Positions 7,039 to 14,249 of a DNA stretch of 18,498 bases are shown piece by piece. The stretch is from Oscillospiraceae bacterium. GTDB lineage: Bacteria > Bacillota > Clostridia > Oscillospirales > Oscillospiraceae. The stretch's first letter is position 1. Each line of letters opens with the position of its first letter. The translations under genes and the position numbers were made by a program. Under the pieces are notes generated by a model, which made no database searches, had not been told where the DNA came from, and saw nothing but the letters and a program-made list of their open reading frames with translations. Location of the stretch: assembly GCA_016293865.1 (NCBI GenBank), contig JAEDDG010000036.1:1-18498 (forward strand), read 5' to 3'.

Positions 7039-7905
7039 ATGTGGATTCTGATGGCTGTATTCTCCTCATTTTTTGCGGGAATCACAGCAATTCTGGCCAA
7101 ATGCGGCATCCGCCGCACAGATTCAGATGTGGCCACAGCTGTGCGCACAGGTGTTGTCCTTGCCTTTTCCTGGCTGATGGCCGCGATTTCCGGCTCCATA
7201 CCTTCTGCAGTGCAGATCAGCAGCCGTTCTCTTCTGTTCCTGTGCCTCTCCGGCCTGGCGACAGGCGCATCCTGGCTGTGTTATTTTCGCGCGCTGTCCA
7301 TCGGGAACGTGAATCAGGTCGTGCCGGTTGACAAATCCAGCACAGTACTGACCATTCTGCTGGCCATTATTTTCCTGCAGGAACGCAGCAACCTGCCGGC
7401 CAGACTGGCCGGCGCAGCGCTTCTGGGGTTCGGAATCTATCTGATGATCGAGAAGAAAAGCGCCGCGGCAGAGAAAAAAGGCAGAAAATGGTTCATTTAT
7501 GCGGCGCTTTCCGCGGTTTTTGCGGCGCTGACATCCATTCTTGCCAAGATCGGCATCAGCGGCGTTGAGTCCAACCTCGGCACTGCCATACGCACATGCG
7601 TTGTTTTCCTGATGGCCTGGCTGGTTGTCCTGATCAAGAGAAAACAGGCGCAGGTCCGGCAGATTGACCGCCGCGAGCTCGGCTTCATTCTCTTGTCCGG
7701 CATTACAACAGGCGCTTCCTGGCTGTGCTACTATTATGCCATCCAGAATGGCGCCGTCAGCGCAGTGGTTGCCATCGACAAGCTGAGCATCCTCGTATCG
7801 CTGTTCTTCTCTGCAGTTGTTTTCAGTGAAAAGCTCTCACGCAGAGCGCTGTGCGGACTGGCTTTGATGGTTGCCGGGACGCTGCTGATGGTTTTTCTGA
7901 CATAA
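7039..7905 (+). CDS. EamA-family (drug/metabolite superfamily) transporter
   Basis: A 288-residue integral membrane protein with about ten membrane segments arranged as two EamA repeats. The duplication is unusually easy to see: TGASWLCYFRAL in the first half is matched by TGASWLCYYYAI in the second. RRTDSDVATAVRTGVVL is likewise matched by SGVESNLGTAIRTCVVF. A basic linker (EKKSAAAEKKGRKW, near residue 145) joins the halves. The ATG at 7039 has AGGTG six nt upstream; a GTG at 7030 would add three residues. Family members export or import small metabolites such as amino acids or sugars. The substrate is not predictable, and its pairing with an acyl-ACP thioesterase is suggestive only. A terminator follows immediately. 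Confidence 0.9.
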   Translation: MWILMAVFSSFFAGITAILAKCGIRRTDSDVATAVRTGVVLAFSWLMAAISGSIPSAVQISSRSLLFLCLSGLATGASWLCYFRALSIGNVNQVVPVDKSSTVLTILLAIIFLQERSNLPARLAGAALLGFGIYLMIEKKSAAAEKKGRKWFIYAALSAVFAALTSILAKIGISGVESNLGTAIRTCVVFLMAWLVVLIKRKQAQVRQIDRRELGFILLSGITTGASWLCYYYAIQNGAVSAVVAIDKLSILVSLFFSAVVFSEKLSRRALCGLALMVAGTLLMVFLT

Positions 7906-7908
7906 ATC

Positions 7909-7939
7909 AAAAAACGGCGGGCAATGCCCGCCGTTTTTT
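7909..7939. terminator. Bidirectional intrinsic terminator between the EamA gene and nfnB
   Basis: Perfect 14-bp arms AAAAAACGGCGGGC and GCCCGCCGTTTTTT with loop AAT. Six U follow the GC-rich core on both strands. It lies between the convergent EamA and nfnB stop codons. Confidence 0.93.
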
Positions 7940-7946
7940 GCATGTA

Positions 7947-9344
7947 TTATTCAGCACATGTGCCGCGCAGCTGCGCGTCAATCGCTTTTGCTGCGGTTTT
8001 TCCTGCGCCCATGGCCAGAATCACCGTTGCAGCACCTGTAACCGCGTCACCGCCGGCATAAACGCCCTTTCTGGTTGTCTCGCCGGTTTCTTCCTGAACA
8101 ATAATGCCGCCATGTCTGTTTACCTCAAGTCCCTTGGTTGTGGACTTGATCAGCGGGTTCGGAGATGTGCCGATGGACATGATCACGCAGTCCGCTTCCA
8201 CATCAAACTCGCTGCCCTCAACAGGCACCGGCCGTGCCCTTCCGGATGCATCCGGCTCAGAGAGCTTCATCTGCTGGCAGTGAATGCTCTTGACCCAGCC
8301 GTTCTCGCCGTCGATCCGCAGGGGATTTGTCAGGAATTTGAAGGCAATTCCTTCCTCCATGGCGTGCTCAACCTCTTCGCGGCGGGCCGGAAGCTCATGC
8401 TCCGTGCGCCGGTAAACAACTGTCACATCCGCGCCCAGGCGCTTTGCCGTACGCGCGGCATCCATGGCCACGTTGCCGCCGCCGACAACGACCGTTTTCC
8501 TGCCGCGGAAGACAGGCGTGGCGCTGCCGTCATTATAGGCCTTCATGAGGTTATTGCGGGTCAGAAACTCGTTTGCGGAATATACGCCGTTGAGGGACTC
8601 ACCGGGGATATTCATAAACCGCGGCAGCCCGGCGCCGGAGCCGATAAACACGGCCTCAAATCCCATTTCTTCGAAGAGCTCATCAATTGTAATGGTTTTT
8701 CCGACGACCACGTTTGTCTCAAGATCAACGCCCAGCGCCTTGAGATTGTCCACTTCCTGCTGCACGATCTTCTTGGGCAGACGGAATTCGGGAATACCGT
8801 AAACCAAAACGCCGCCGGCCAGATGCAGCGCCTCAAACACGGTAACCTGGTAGCCCATTTTTGCCAGGTCACCGGCGCAGGTCAGGCCGGAAGGACCGGA
8901 ACCGATAACCGCAACCTTGTGTCCGTTGGACGCGGGCTTCACCGGCTTTGCCGCAACATGCTCACGGTGCCAGTCTGCAACAAACCGCTCCAGGCGGCCG
9001 ATTCCCACAGGCTCTCCCTTGATGCCGCGCACGCACTTTGCCTCGCACTGTGTCTCCTGCGGACATACACGGCCGCAGACTGCCGGGAAGCTGGAGGATT
9101 TGGAAATAATCTGATATGCTGCTTCAAAGTCTCCCTGCTTGATCTTGTCGATAAACGCAGGGATGTGGATATTGACCGGGCAGCCGCTGACGCAGGGCAT
9201 GTTCTTGCAGCCCAGGCAGCGCATGGCCTCGTCCATGGCTGTCTCCTCGGAATACCCGGTGGCCACCTCCTGGAAATTATGGCAGCGAACCTCAGGCGCC
9301 TGTGTCGGCATGGGGTTCTTTTTGGGATTCATATTGGCAGCCAT
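7947..9344 (-). CDS. nfnB: NfnB, large subunit of the NADH-dependent ferredoxin:NADP+ oxidoreductase
   Basis: A 465-residue iron-sulfur flavoprotein. Two N-terminal [4Fe-4S] sites are visible (C43, C46, C51, C55 in CLGCKNMPCVSGC; C90, C94, C100, C104 in CGRVCPQETQCEAKC). Next comes an FAD-binding GSGPSGLTCAGDLA fold (about 148), then an NAD(P)-binding GGGNVAMDAARTAKRLG (about 288) with the YRRTEHELPARREE segment, and finally a C-terminal FAD motif GVYAGGDAVTGAATV. Alone it would be called NADPH-dependent glutamate synthase small chain, but the directly preceding NfnA gene and the length match the electron-bifurcating NfnAB enzyme. That enzyme couples NADPH, NAD+ and ferredoxin pools in the cytoplasm. 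It starts 1 nt after the nfnA stop with AGGAGGTG upstream; a longer frame to 9542 only reads nfnA in the wrong frame. It is the last gene of the transcription unit. Confidence 0.93.
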   Translation of the reverse strand: MAANMNPKKNPMPTQAPEVRCHNFQEVATGYSEETAMDEAMRCLGCKNMPCVSGCPVNIHIPAFIDKIKQGDFEAAYQIISKSSSFPAVCGRVCPQETQCEAKCVRGIKGEPVGIGRLERFVADWHREHVAAKPVKPASNGHKVAVIGSGPSGLTCAGDLAKMGYQVTVFEALHLAGGVLVYGIPEFRLPKKIVQQEVDNLKALGVDLETNVVVGKTITIDELFEEMGFEAVFIGSGAGLPRFMNIPGESLNGVYSANEFLTRNNLMKAYNDGSATPVFRGRKTVVVGGGNVAMDAARTAKRLGADVTVVYRRTEHELPARREEVEHAMEEGIAFKFLTNPLRIDGENGWVKSIHCQQMKLSEPDASGRARPVPVEGSEFDVEADCVIMSIGTSPNPLIKSTTKGLEVNRHGGIIVQEETGETTRKGVYAGGDAVTGAATVILAMGAGKTAAKAIDAQLRGTCAE

Positions 9345-9345
9345 A

Positions 9346-10188
9346 TCACTGCACCTCCTTTTTGAAGAGATTGCAGGTCTCTTCGTAGGCGTGACGCTCA
9401 AAGTCTGTGTACATCTTTCCGCGCTGCATCGCCTGGTCAAAATCAACCGCAAAGCCGTCGAAGTCCGGGCCGTCCACGCAGGCGAATTTTGTCTCCCCGC
9501 CCACTGACAGGCGGCAGCCGCCGCACATGCCGGTGCCGTCAATCATGATCGGGTTCATGGAAACTGTTGTGGGGATCTCATAGGGCCGCGTCGTTTTGAC
9601 CACAAATTTCATCATGATCAGCGGACCGATGGCAATGACTTCGTCAAATTTCTGACCGGCGTCAATTGCCTCCTGCAGAGGCTGCGTCACAACGCCCTTG
9701 CGGCCGTAGGAGCCGTCATCCGTCATGATATCCAAAGCATCAGACGCCGCTCTGAACTCGTCTTCCAGAATCACCAGGTCCTTTGTGCGGAAACCGATAA
9801 TCGCATGGACGCGGCAGCCAAGCTCATGGAACTTCTGGGCAACCGGGAGCGCAATGGCGCAGCCCACACCGCCGCCCACAATGCAGACGCTTTTGCGGCC
9901 TTCAACCTCAGTGGCTTTGCCCAGCGGTCCGACAAAATCGGCAATGCTGTCGCCAACATTTTTCTGATTCAGCTCTGCGGTCGTCGCGCCGACGATCTGG
10001 AAAATAATCCGGACTGTACCCGCCTGTCTGTCGTAACCGGCAATCGTCAGCGGGATCCGCTCGCCGTTTTCATCCACACGCAGAATGATAAACTGGCCCG
10101 GTTCTGCCTTGCGCGCCACCAGCGGCGCGCTGATTTCCATCATGGTAACCGTCGGATTCAGGGATTTCTTTTGAACAATTCTATACAT
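9346..10188 (-). CDS. nfnA: NfnA, small subunit of the NADH-dependent ferredoxin:NADP+ oxidoreductase
   Basis: A 280-residue protein of the ferredoxin-NADP reductase fold, the usual NfnA length. It has an N-terminal FAD domain with RIPLTIAGYD (44-53), an NAD-binding segment VCIVGGGVGCAIALPVA (101-117), and a C-terminal [2Fe-2S] loop with C222, C225 and C237 in GTGMCGGCRLSV and FACVDGPDFDG. D217 is a possible additional ligand; an Asp ligand is reported for this cluster in NfnAB structures. It is homologous to dihydroorotate dehydrogenase electron-transfer and sulfide dehydrogenase subunits, but the adjacent nfnB makes the Nfn assignment the most likely. AGGAG lies 7 nt before the ATG and directly abuts a terminator-like hairpin. 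No separate promoter fits between that hairpin and the gene, so expression probably depends on readthrough from the alcohol dehydrogenase gene. Confidence 0.93.
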   Translation of the reverse strand: MYRIVQKKSLNPTVTMMEISAPLVARKAEPGQFIILRVDENGERIPLTIAGYDRQAGTVRIIFQIVGATTAELNQKNVGDSIADFVGPLGKATEVEGRKSVCIVGGGVGCAIALPVAQKFHELGCRVHAIIGFRTKDLVILEDEFRAASDALDIMTDDGSYGRKGVVTQPLQEAIDAGQKFDEVIAIGPLIMMKFVVKTTRPYEIPTTVSMNPIMIDGTGMCGGCRLSVGGETKFACVDGPDFDGFAVDFDQAMQRGKMYTDFERHAYEETCNLFKKEVQ

Positions 10189-10200
10189 TTTTCCGCTCCT

Positions 10201-10234
10201 AAAAATTCGGCCGCCACGAAAACGCGGCGGCCGA
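10201..10234 (-). terminator. Intrinsic terminator or attenuator between adh and nfnA
   Basis: On the minus strand TCGGCCGCC and GGCGGCCGA pair. The inner GCG/CGT extends the stem to 12 bp around a TTTT loop, and the stem runs into ATTTTT. The T tract ends where the AGGAG ribosome-binding site of nfnA begins (10196-10200). It should terminate a fraction of adh transcripts and could also mask the ribosome-binding site. Confidence 0.8.
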
Positions 10235-10247
10235 GTCTTTTATTCCA

Positions 10248-11444
10248 TTAGAAATCGACTTCAGTGCCGTAATACGTGCAGGTGAGAAGCTTTGCCATGA
10301 CCTCGGGGGTGATGGTTCTGGGGTTGGAGAGGGTGCAGGCATCGCCCACAGCATTGGCGGCAATCTCGTTCACCTTTGCAAGGAACTCGCTTTCCTCAAC
10401 GCCGAACTCCTTCAGCGTGTGCGGAATGTTCATTGCAGTGTTCATGCTGTCGATCAGAGCGCACAGGTTCTCAATCAGGGACTTGTCGCTGTTTCCGGGC
10501 AGACCCAGCATACGCGCGATATCCGCATATCTCTCAGCGGCTCTCTGGTCATGCGCATTGTACTTGATGACGTACGGCAGATAAATAGCGTTGGCGCAGC
10601 CATGCGGCAGATGCTGGTTGGCCATTGCGCCTTCATGGAACGCGGCGCCGGTCTTGTGTGCCATGGAGTGAACGATACCCAGCAGAGCGTTGGAGAAAGC
10701 CATACCGGCCAGGCACTGTGCGTCATGCATCTGCGCTCTGGATTCCTTGTTGCCTCTGTAGGAAGAAGGCAGATAAGCGCAGACCATCTCGATGGCCTTC
10801 ATGGCCAGAGCGTCCGTGTAGGAGTTTGCGACGGTGGAAACATACGCCTCAATCGCATGGGTCAGAGCGTCCATACCGGTGTGCGCAGTCAGCTTCTGCG
10901 GCATGGTCATGGCGAGCTCAGGATCAACAATGGCCACATCAGGCGTGATGTTGAAGTCGGCCAGAGGATACTTGATGCCCTTTGCGTAGTCGGTGATGAC
11001 AGAGAACGCAGTCACTTCAGTGGCCGTGCCGGAAGTGGAAGAAATGGCGCAGAACTTAGCCTTGGTGCGCAGCGTGGGGAAATTGAAGGGGATGCACAGG
11101 GACTCAAAGGTGACTTCCGGATATTCATAGAACGCCCACATGGCCTTGGCGGCATCAATGGGAGAGCCGCCGCCGATAGCGACAATCCAGTCAGGCTGGA
11201 ACTTGCGCATGGCTTCTGCGCCGCGCATAACAGTTTCAACGGACGGATCGGGCTCAACACCTTCAAAAAGCTCAACTTCCATGCCGGCTTCTTTCAGGTA
11301 GCCAATGGCCTTGTCCAGAAATCCAAATCTCTTCATGGAACCGCCGCCGACAACGACAATTGCACGCTTGCCGCTGAGGTTCTTCAGGTTCTCCATGGCG
11401 TTTTCGCCGAAGTAAATGTCTCTGGGAAGTGTAAATCTTGCCAT
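10248..11444 (-). CDS. Iron-containing alcohol dehydrogenase (AdhE C-terminal-like)
   Basis: A 398-residue cytosolic NAD(P)H-dependent alcohol dehydrogenase of the Fe-ADH family. The nucleotide-binding GGGSPIDAAKAMW is at 91-103. The metal ligands expected for the family are present: D192 and H196 in GMDALTHAIEAY, H263 in HSMAHKTGA, and H281 in LPHGCANAI. The region VEPDPSVETVMRGAEAM and the YEYPEVTFE segment closely recall the alcohol dehydrogenase half of AdhE, but no aldehyde dehydrogenase domain is attached. Ethanol or butanol formation from the aldehyde is the likely reaction; the aldehyde is unknown. GGAGG lies 9 nt before the ATG. A promoter and a 36-bp palindrome lie upstream and a terminator lies downstream, so this gene is both separately controlled and only partly linked to nfnAB. 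A short insert (HEGAMANQHLPHG) separates the last two histidines. Confidence 0.94.
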   Translation of the reverse strand: MARFTLPRDIYFGENAMENLKNLSGKRAIVVVGGGSMKRFGFLDKAIGYLKEAGMEVELFEGVEPDPSVETVMRGAEAMRKFQPDWIVAIGGGSPIDAAKAMWAFYEYPEVTFESLCIPFNFPTLRTKAKFCAISSTSGTATEVTAFSVITDYAKGIKYPLADFNITPDVAIVDPELAMTMPQKLTAHTGMDALTHAIEAYVSTVANSYTDALAMKAIEMVCAYLPSSYRGNKESRAQMHDAQCLAGMAFSNALLGIVHSMAHKTGAAFHEGAMANQHLPHGCANAIYLPYVIKYNAHDQRAAERYADIARMLGLPGNSDKSLIENLCALIDSMNTAMNIPHTLKEFGVEESEFLAKVNEIAANAVGDACTLSNPRTITPEVMAKLLTCTYYGTEVDF

Positions 11445-11505
11445 AATCTTTATCCTCCATTTTTCTGTATTGTATGTATCAAGGGGTTATTTATTCAACG
11501 TCTGT

Positions 11506-11534
11506 ATAATAGCCCATTTTGCACAGATTGTGAA
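11506..11534 (-). promoter_or_regulatory. Promoter of the alcohol dehydrogenase gene
   Basis: On the minus strand TTCACA (complement of 11529-11534), 17 bp, then TATTAT (complement of 11506-11511). The expected start is near 11499, giving a leader of about 55 nt. Two dyads lie directly upstream. Confidence 0.6.
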
Positions 11535-11535
11535 A

Positions 11536-11548
11536 TGCTTATAAAGCA
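11536..11548. promoter_or_regulatory. Small dyad next to the adh -35 box
   Basis: TGCTT-ATA-AAGCA is a perfect 5-bp inverted repeat ending 1 bp from the -35 box and 1 bp from the larger palindrome. It could be a regulator half-site pair, though a dyad this short can arise by chance. Confidence 0.35.
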
Positions 11549-11549
11549 A

Positions 11550-11585
11550 TACCGCATATCGATATTAATATATCGATATGCGGTA
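11550..11585. promoter_or_regulatory. 36-bp perfect palindrome upstream of adh, probable operator
   Basis: Arms TACCGCATATCGATAT (11550-11565) and ATATCGATATGCGGTA (11570-11585) are perfect complements around TAAT. Each arm contains the 10-bp palindrome ATATCGATAT, so the site has nested symmetry with two inner dyads 14 bp apart. It lies about 15 bp upstream of the adh -35 box, a position suited to an activator or an upstream repressor site. The 10-mer TACCGCATAT recurs upstream of hydS at 16039. As RNA it could also form a hairpin after the hydrogenase gene, but no good T tract follows. Confidence 0.7.
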
Positions 11586-11590
11586 AAGAT

Positions 11591-11616
11591 ACGCCGCCGG
11601 CCTGTGCCGGCGGCGT
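11591..11616 (-). terminator. GC-rich hairpin after the hydrogenase operon, weak or atypical terminator
   Basis: ACGCCGCCGGC (11591-11601) pairs with GCCGGCGGCGT (11606-11616) around a 4-nt loop, starting 9 nt after the hydrogenase stop codon on the minus strand. Only ATCTTTACC follows, not a proper T run, so termination may be inefficient or may need the adjoining palindrome. Confidence 0.5.
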
Positions 11617-11625
11617 GCAGGCTGA

Positions 11626-13059
11626 TCAATCGCAGTGATGCAGGACGCTGATGGCGTCGCTGATGGTTTTCTCCAGCGCTTCCCTGCCGTACTCGTCCAC
11701 TTCAGCCTTGTTTTTCTCCCCGTGCGTCAGGCAGCCGGCGCCGCCGATGCAGCCGCCGGTACAGGCCATTCCTTCGATGAAATTCCCGTCCAGCCTGCCC
11801 TTCGACAGCTTCAGCAGCGCTGTACGGCAGGCCTCAATCCCGTCACACGCGACACAGCGGAGATCGAATTCTTCCCCGCGCTCTTTCAGTCCCTGCGCCA
11901 CAGCGTCGCTCAGGCCGCCGCTGCGGGCAAAAATCCGGCCGTAATAGGATGCATTATCCAGAACGTCGTCGTCCAGGTCGTCCAGTATGAAATCACGGCT
12001 GTCGAAGAGCGCCTGAAGCTCTTCAAAGGTAATCACGCTGTCGATATACGGACGCACACGCTCTTTGCGGAATTCCGCCTTTTTCGCGGTGCATGGGCCG
12101 ATAAACACAACCTTTGCCTCGGGATCCGAAGATTTGATGTATTTTGCAATTTCCGCCATCGGCGAGAGATTGTGGGAAACATGCTCCTTCAGCGCCGGGA
12201 ACTGCTTTTCAACATACTCCACGAATGCCGGGCAGCAGGAGCTGGTCAGCATGCCTTTTTCCGCAAGCTCTCCGGCTTCCTTATACGCCACCATGTCTGC
12301 GCCGAGCGCCGCTTCAACGACCGTATAGAATCCCAGCTTCTTGATGGCGGTGATCACCTGCCCCAGCCGGGCATATGTAAACTGGCTTGAAATACTGGGC
12401 GCAACAACCGCAAAAACTTTATAGTTTTCATTTCCGTTGCTCTTCTGAAGAAGATCGATCACATCCAGAATGAAAGACCTGTCGGTAATGGCGCCGAATG
12501 GGCACTGGTACACACACGCGCCGCAGGAAATGCACTTGGACTGGTCAACGCTGGCGCTGCAGTCTGTCGTGTCCATGGAAATTGCCTTGACCTTGCAGGC
12601 GTTTTCACACGGCCGTTTTCTGTTCAGAATTGCGGAATACGGACACACTTGGGCACAGCGGCCGCAGTTGACGCACTTTGTCTTGTCAATGTGTGCCTTC
12701 TGGTGCTCGTCAAAAACAATGGCATTGCGCGGGCAAACGTCCTCGCAGCGGTGGGCCAGACAGCCGCGGCAGGAATCGGTAACCGTATAGCCGCCAGCCG
12801 GACATTCATCGCAGGCGATGTCGATCACATTGATCACGGGAAGCCGGCTCTTCTCCCCGCTCATGGCCAGCTTGACGCGTTCTGTCAGAATCGCCCGTTC
12901 CTTGTACACGCAGCAGCGCATGGTCGGCGTCTTCCCAGGGATGATTTTCTTGGGGATGTCAATAAAACTCTCCTGCAGATCGCCGTTCCAGGCATGGCGC
13001 GCCACTTCCCGCAGCACTTTGTATTTCAAATGCTGAATTTTGGTGTCAAATTTTCTCAC
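11626..13059 (-). CDS. hydA: Monomeric [FeFe] hydrogenase, group-B-like
   Basis: A 477-residue cytosolic hydrogenase that should reduce protons with ferredoxin electrons. The N-terminal half is rich in cysteine clusters: C97/C100/C105/C109, C129/C132/C135/C139 and C176/C179/C182/C186, plus C83/C86 and C151/C155. The H-cluster signatures are TSSCCPAF (272-279), GPCTAKKAE (321-329) and EGMACTGGCIGG (429-440). They carry the cysteines expected to hold the catalytic cluster, but L1 and L2 differ from the classical group A forms (TSCCPxW, MPCxxKxxE). That pattern and the domain order fit the monomeric group B enzymes common in gut clostridia. Translation starts at a GTG with AAGGAGGTG upstream. 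The gene follows the phosphatase gene after 11 nt and is the last of a three-gene operon with hydS. No HydB/HydC subunits are near, so it is probably not the bifurcating trimer. Confidence 0.92.
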   Translation of the reverse strand: MRKFDTKIQHLKYKVLREVARHAWNGDLQESFIDIPKKIIPGKTPTMRCCVYKERAILTERVKLAMSGEKSRLPVINVIDIACDECPAGGYTVTDSCRGCLAHRCEDVCPRNAIVFDEHQKAHIDKTKCVNCGRCAQVCPYSAILNRKRPCENACKVKAISMDTTDCSASVDQSKCISCGACVYQCPFGAITDRSFILDVIDLLQKSNGNENYKVFAVVAPSISSQFTYARLGQVITAIKKLGFYTVVEAALGADMVAYKEAGELAEKGMLTSSCCPAFVEYVEKQFPALKEHVSHNLSPMAEIAKYIKSSDPEAKVVFIGPCTAKKAEFRKERVRPYIDSVITFEELQALFDSRDFILDDLDDDVLDNASYYGRIFARSGGLSDAVAQGLKERGEEFDLRCVACDGIEACRTALLKLSKGRLDGNFIEGMACTGGCIGGAGCLTHGEKNKAEVDEYGREALEKTISDAISVLHHCD

Positions 13060-13070
13060 AGCGCACCTCC

Positions 13071-14249
13071 TTAAAAATAGCTGACCTTGATTTTCTTGCC
13101 CATTTCCTTCAGGCAGGACGCAAGTTCGTCCACCAGCCGCATTTTAATATTGAAGTTGATAGGCAGCGACGGATTCTGGTGTGCCGGGTTCACCGCGCGG
13201 CCCACAAAGAAATTGATGTCCGTGGCCTCTTCAAACAGCAGCCGCGCAATCTGTGAAGCGCCGTCTTTCTTGAAGCTCCACTGCTCATAGGAATTATTGT
13301 CTGCCAGATAGTTCTTGGCATACTCCAGCACGCGGTTAATGGTAATGACGCCCTCCGTCACCAGATCCGCGCCTTCCAGCTCTGCCGTGGGCGGGATTTC
13401 CGGATCGATAAAATCCAGATTCGGTTTCAGCGGCTTTTTCAGATAGGCCGCCGCAATGGTGGACGTTGTGCCGCCGCAGACAATGTGCTTGCCCTCTTTT
13501 GCAAAGAACAGCGCCATCATTCTGTTGCTGTCGTCCCGGTTCGACGGCGGGCCGATGATCAGGTTCATGGGTTCCCGCTCACGGATGCGCACCACGCAGA
13601 CCGTGGCATCATCCCCGGGTTTTCCATCATACAGGCGGTTGCATTCGTCCAGAAGGATCTTGGTCAGGGTCTTTGCCGTAAAGCCGGCATCCCAGAAGCC
13701 CTCCATATAGGCAATAATGTCATCGCGCTGCCAGCCGAAATTGTAGCCGAGTCCCACGCCGGCATGCTCAACGCCGTCACTGCAGGCAATGAACACATCG
13801 CCCTTCTTCAGCGCCACCTCGGTCCGGATAATCTTTTTCCCGGAGATATTCATGGTCGTGACCGGCATTTCACAGTTGTGGCCGTCACGCAGCAGAATCA
13901 CCCGCGGGTTATCGTACTGGATGATTTCTGCCCGTCTGTTGTTGACAATACGGATGATGGTAAACGTGGAATAGGCCACACCGCGCACAGAGCAGACCGG
14001 AAGCGTGGCAACGATCGTCTCCACACATTCCTCCAGCTTCATCCCGGCAGCCATCATGGTGGAAATGATCTTCGATGTCAGCGTGGACAGGATATTCGCC
14101 TTGACGCCGCTGCCCAGCCCGTCGGCCAGGACAATCACCGTTGAGTTCTCATCCTGCTCCACCATTTCCACTTTGTCGCCGCAAAGCTGCTCGCCCTCAT
14201 GGTTGATGCTCATGTAGCCTACGTCAGCACAGAGATTATTCAGCTTCAT
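13071..14249 (-). CDS. SpoIIE/PP2C-type serine phosphatase linked to the sensory hydrogenase
   Basis: A 392-residue protein. Residues 1 to about 225 form a SpoIIE-like PP2C domain with the metal-binding aspartates in CGDKVEM (D25), LADGLGSG (D43), ACSDGVEH (D158) and PGDDATV (D213/D214). Such enzymes dephosphorylate serine or threonine, often on STAS-type anti-anti-sigma proteins. The remaining 165 residues, beginning MNLIIGPPSNRDDSNRMM and including IVCGGTTSTIAAAYL, form a second domain that I do not recognise. No transmembrane segment is seen. The start codon overlaps the end of hydS by 14 nt, which implies coupled translation and probably physical partnership. The likely job is to turn the H2 or redox state sensed by HydS into dephosphorylation of an unknown target. 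No kinase, anti-sigma or STAS partner lies in the window. Confidence 0.88.
   Translation of the reverse strand: MKLNNLCADVGYMSINHEGEQLCGDKVEMVEQDENSTVIVLADGLGSGVKANILSTLTSKIISTMMAAGMKLEECVETIVATLPVCSVRGVAYSTFTIIRIVNNRRAEIIQYDNPRVILLRDGHNCEMPVTTMNISGKKIIRTEVALKKGDVFIACSDGVEHAGVGLGYNFGWQRDDIIAYMEGFWDAGFTAKTLTKILLDECNRLYDGKPGDDATVCVVRIREREPMNLIIGPPSNRDDSNRMMALFFAKEGKHIVCGGTTSTIAAAYLKKPLKPNLDFIDPEIPPTAELEGADLVTEGVITINRVLEYAKNYLADNNSYEQWSFKKDGASQIARLLFEEATDINFFVGRAVNPAHQNPSLPINFNIKMRLVDELASCLKEMGKKIKVSYF

Noticed and set aside
7851..9365. 504-codon plus-strand open frame opposite nfnB
   Set aside because: It runs out of the end of the EamA gene through a terminator and mirrors nfnB. The protein has no recognisable fold, while the minus strand shows all Nfn cluster and nucleotide motifs.
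9345..9542. Longer nfnB start inside nfnA
   Set aside because: The extra 66 residues are nfnA read in another frame; AGGAGGTG and 1-nt spacing to the nfnA stop support the ATG at 9344.
11529..11548. Possible Rex operator near the adh promoter
   Set aside because: The segment has TTGTGAAA but the second half does not mirror it as TTAACAA; it differs too much from the Rex consensus I know to be called.
10419..11651. 410-codon plus-strand open frame opposite the alcohol dehydrogenase
   Set aside because: It crosses the adh promoter and palindrome and has no protein-like motif; the dehydrogenase on the minus strand is unambiguous.
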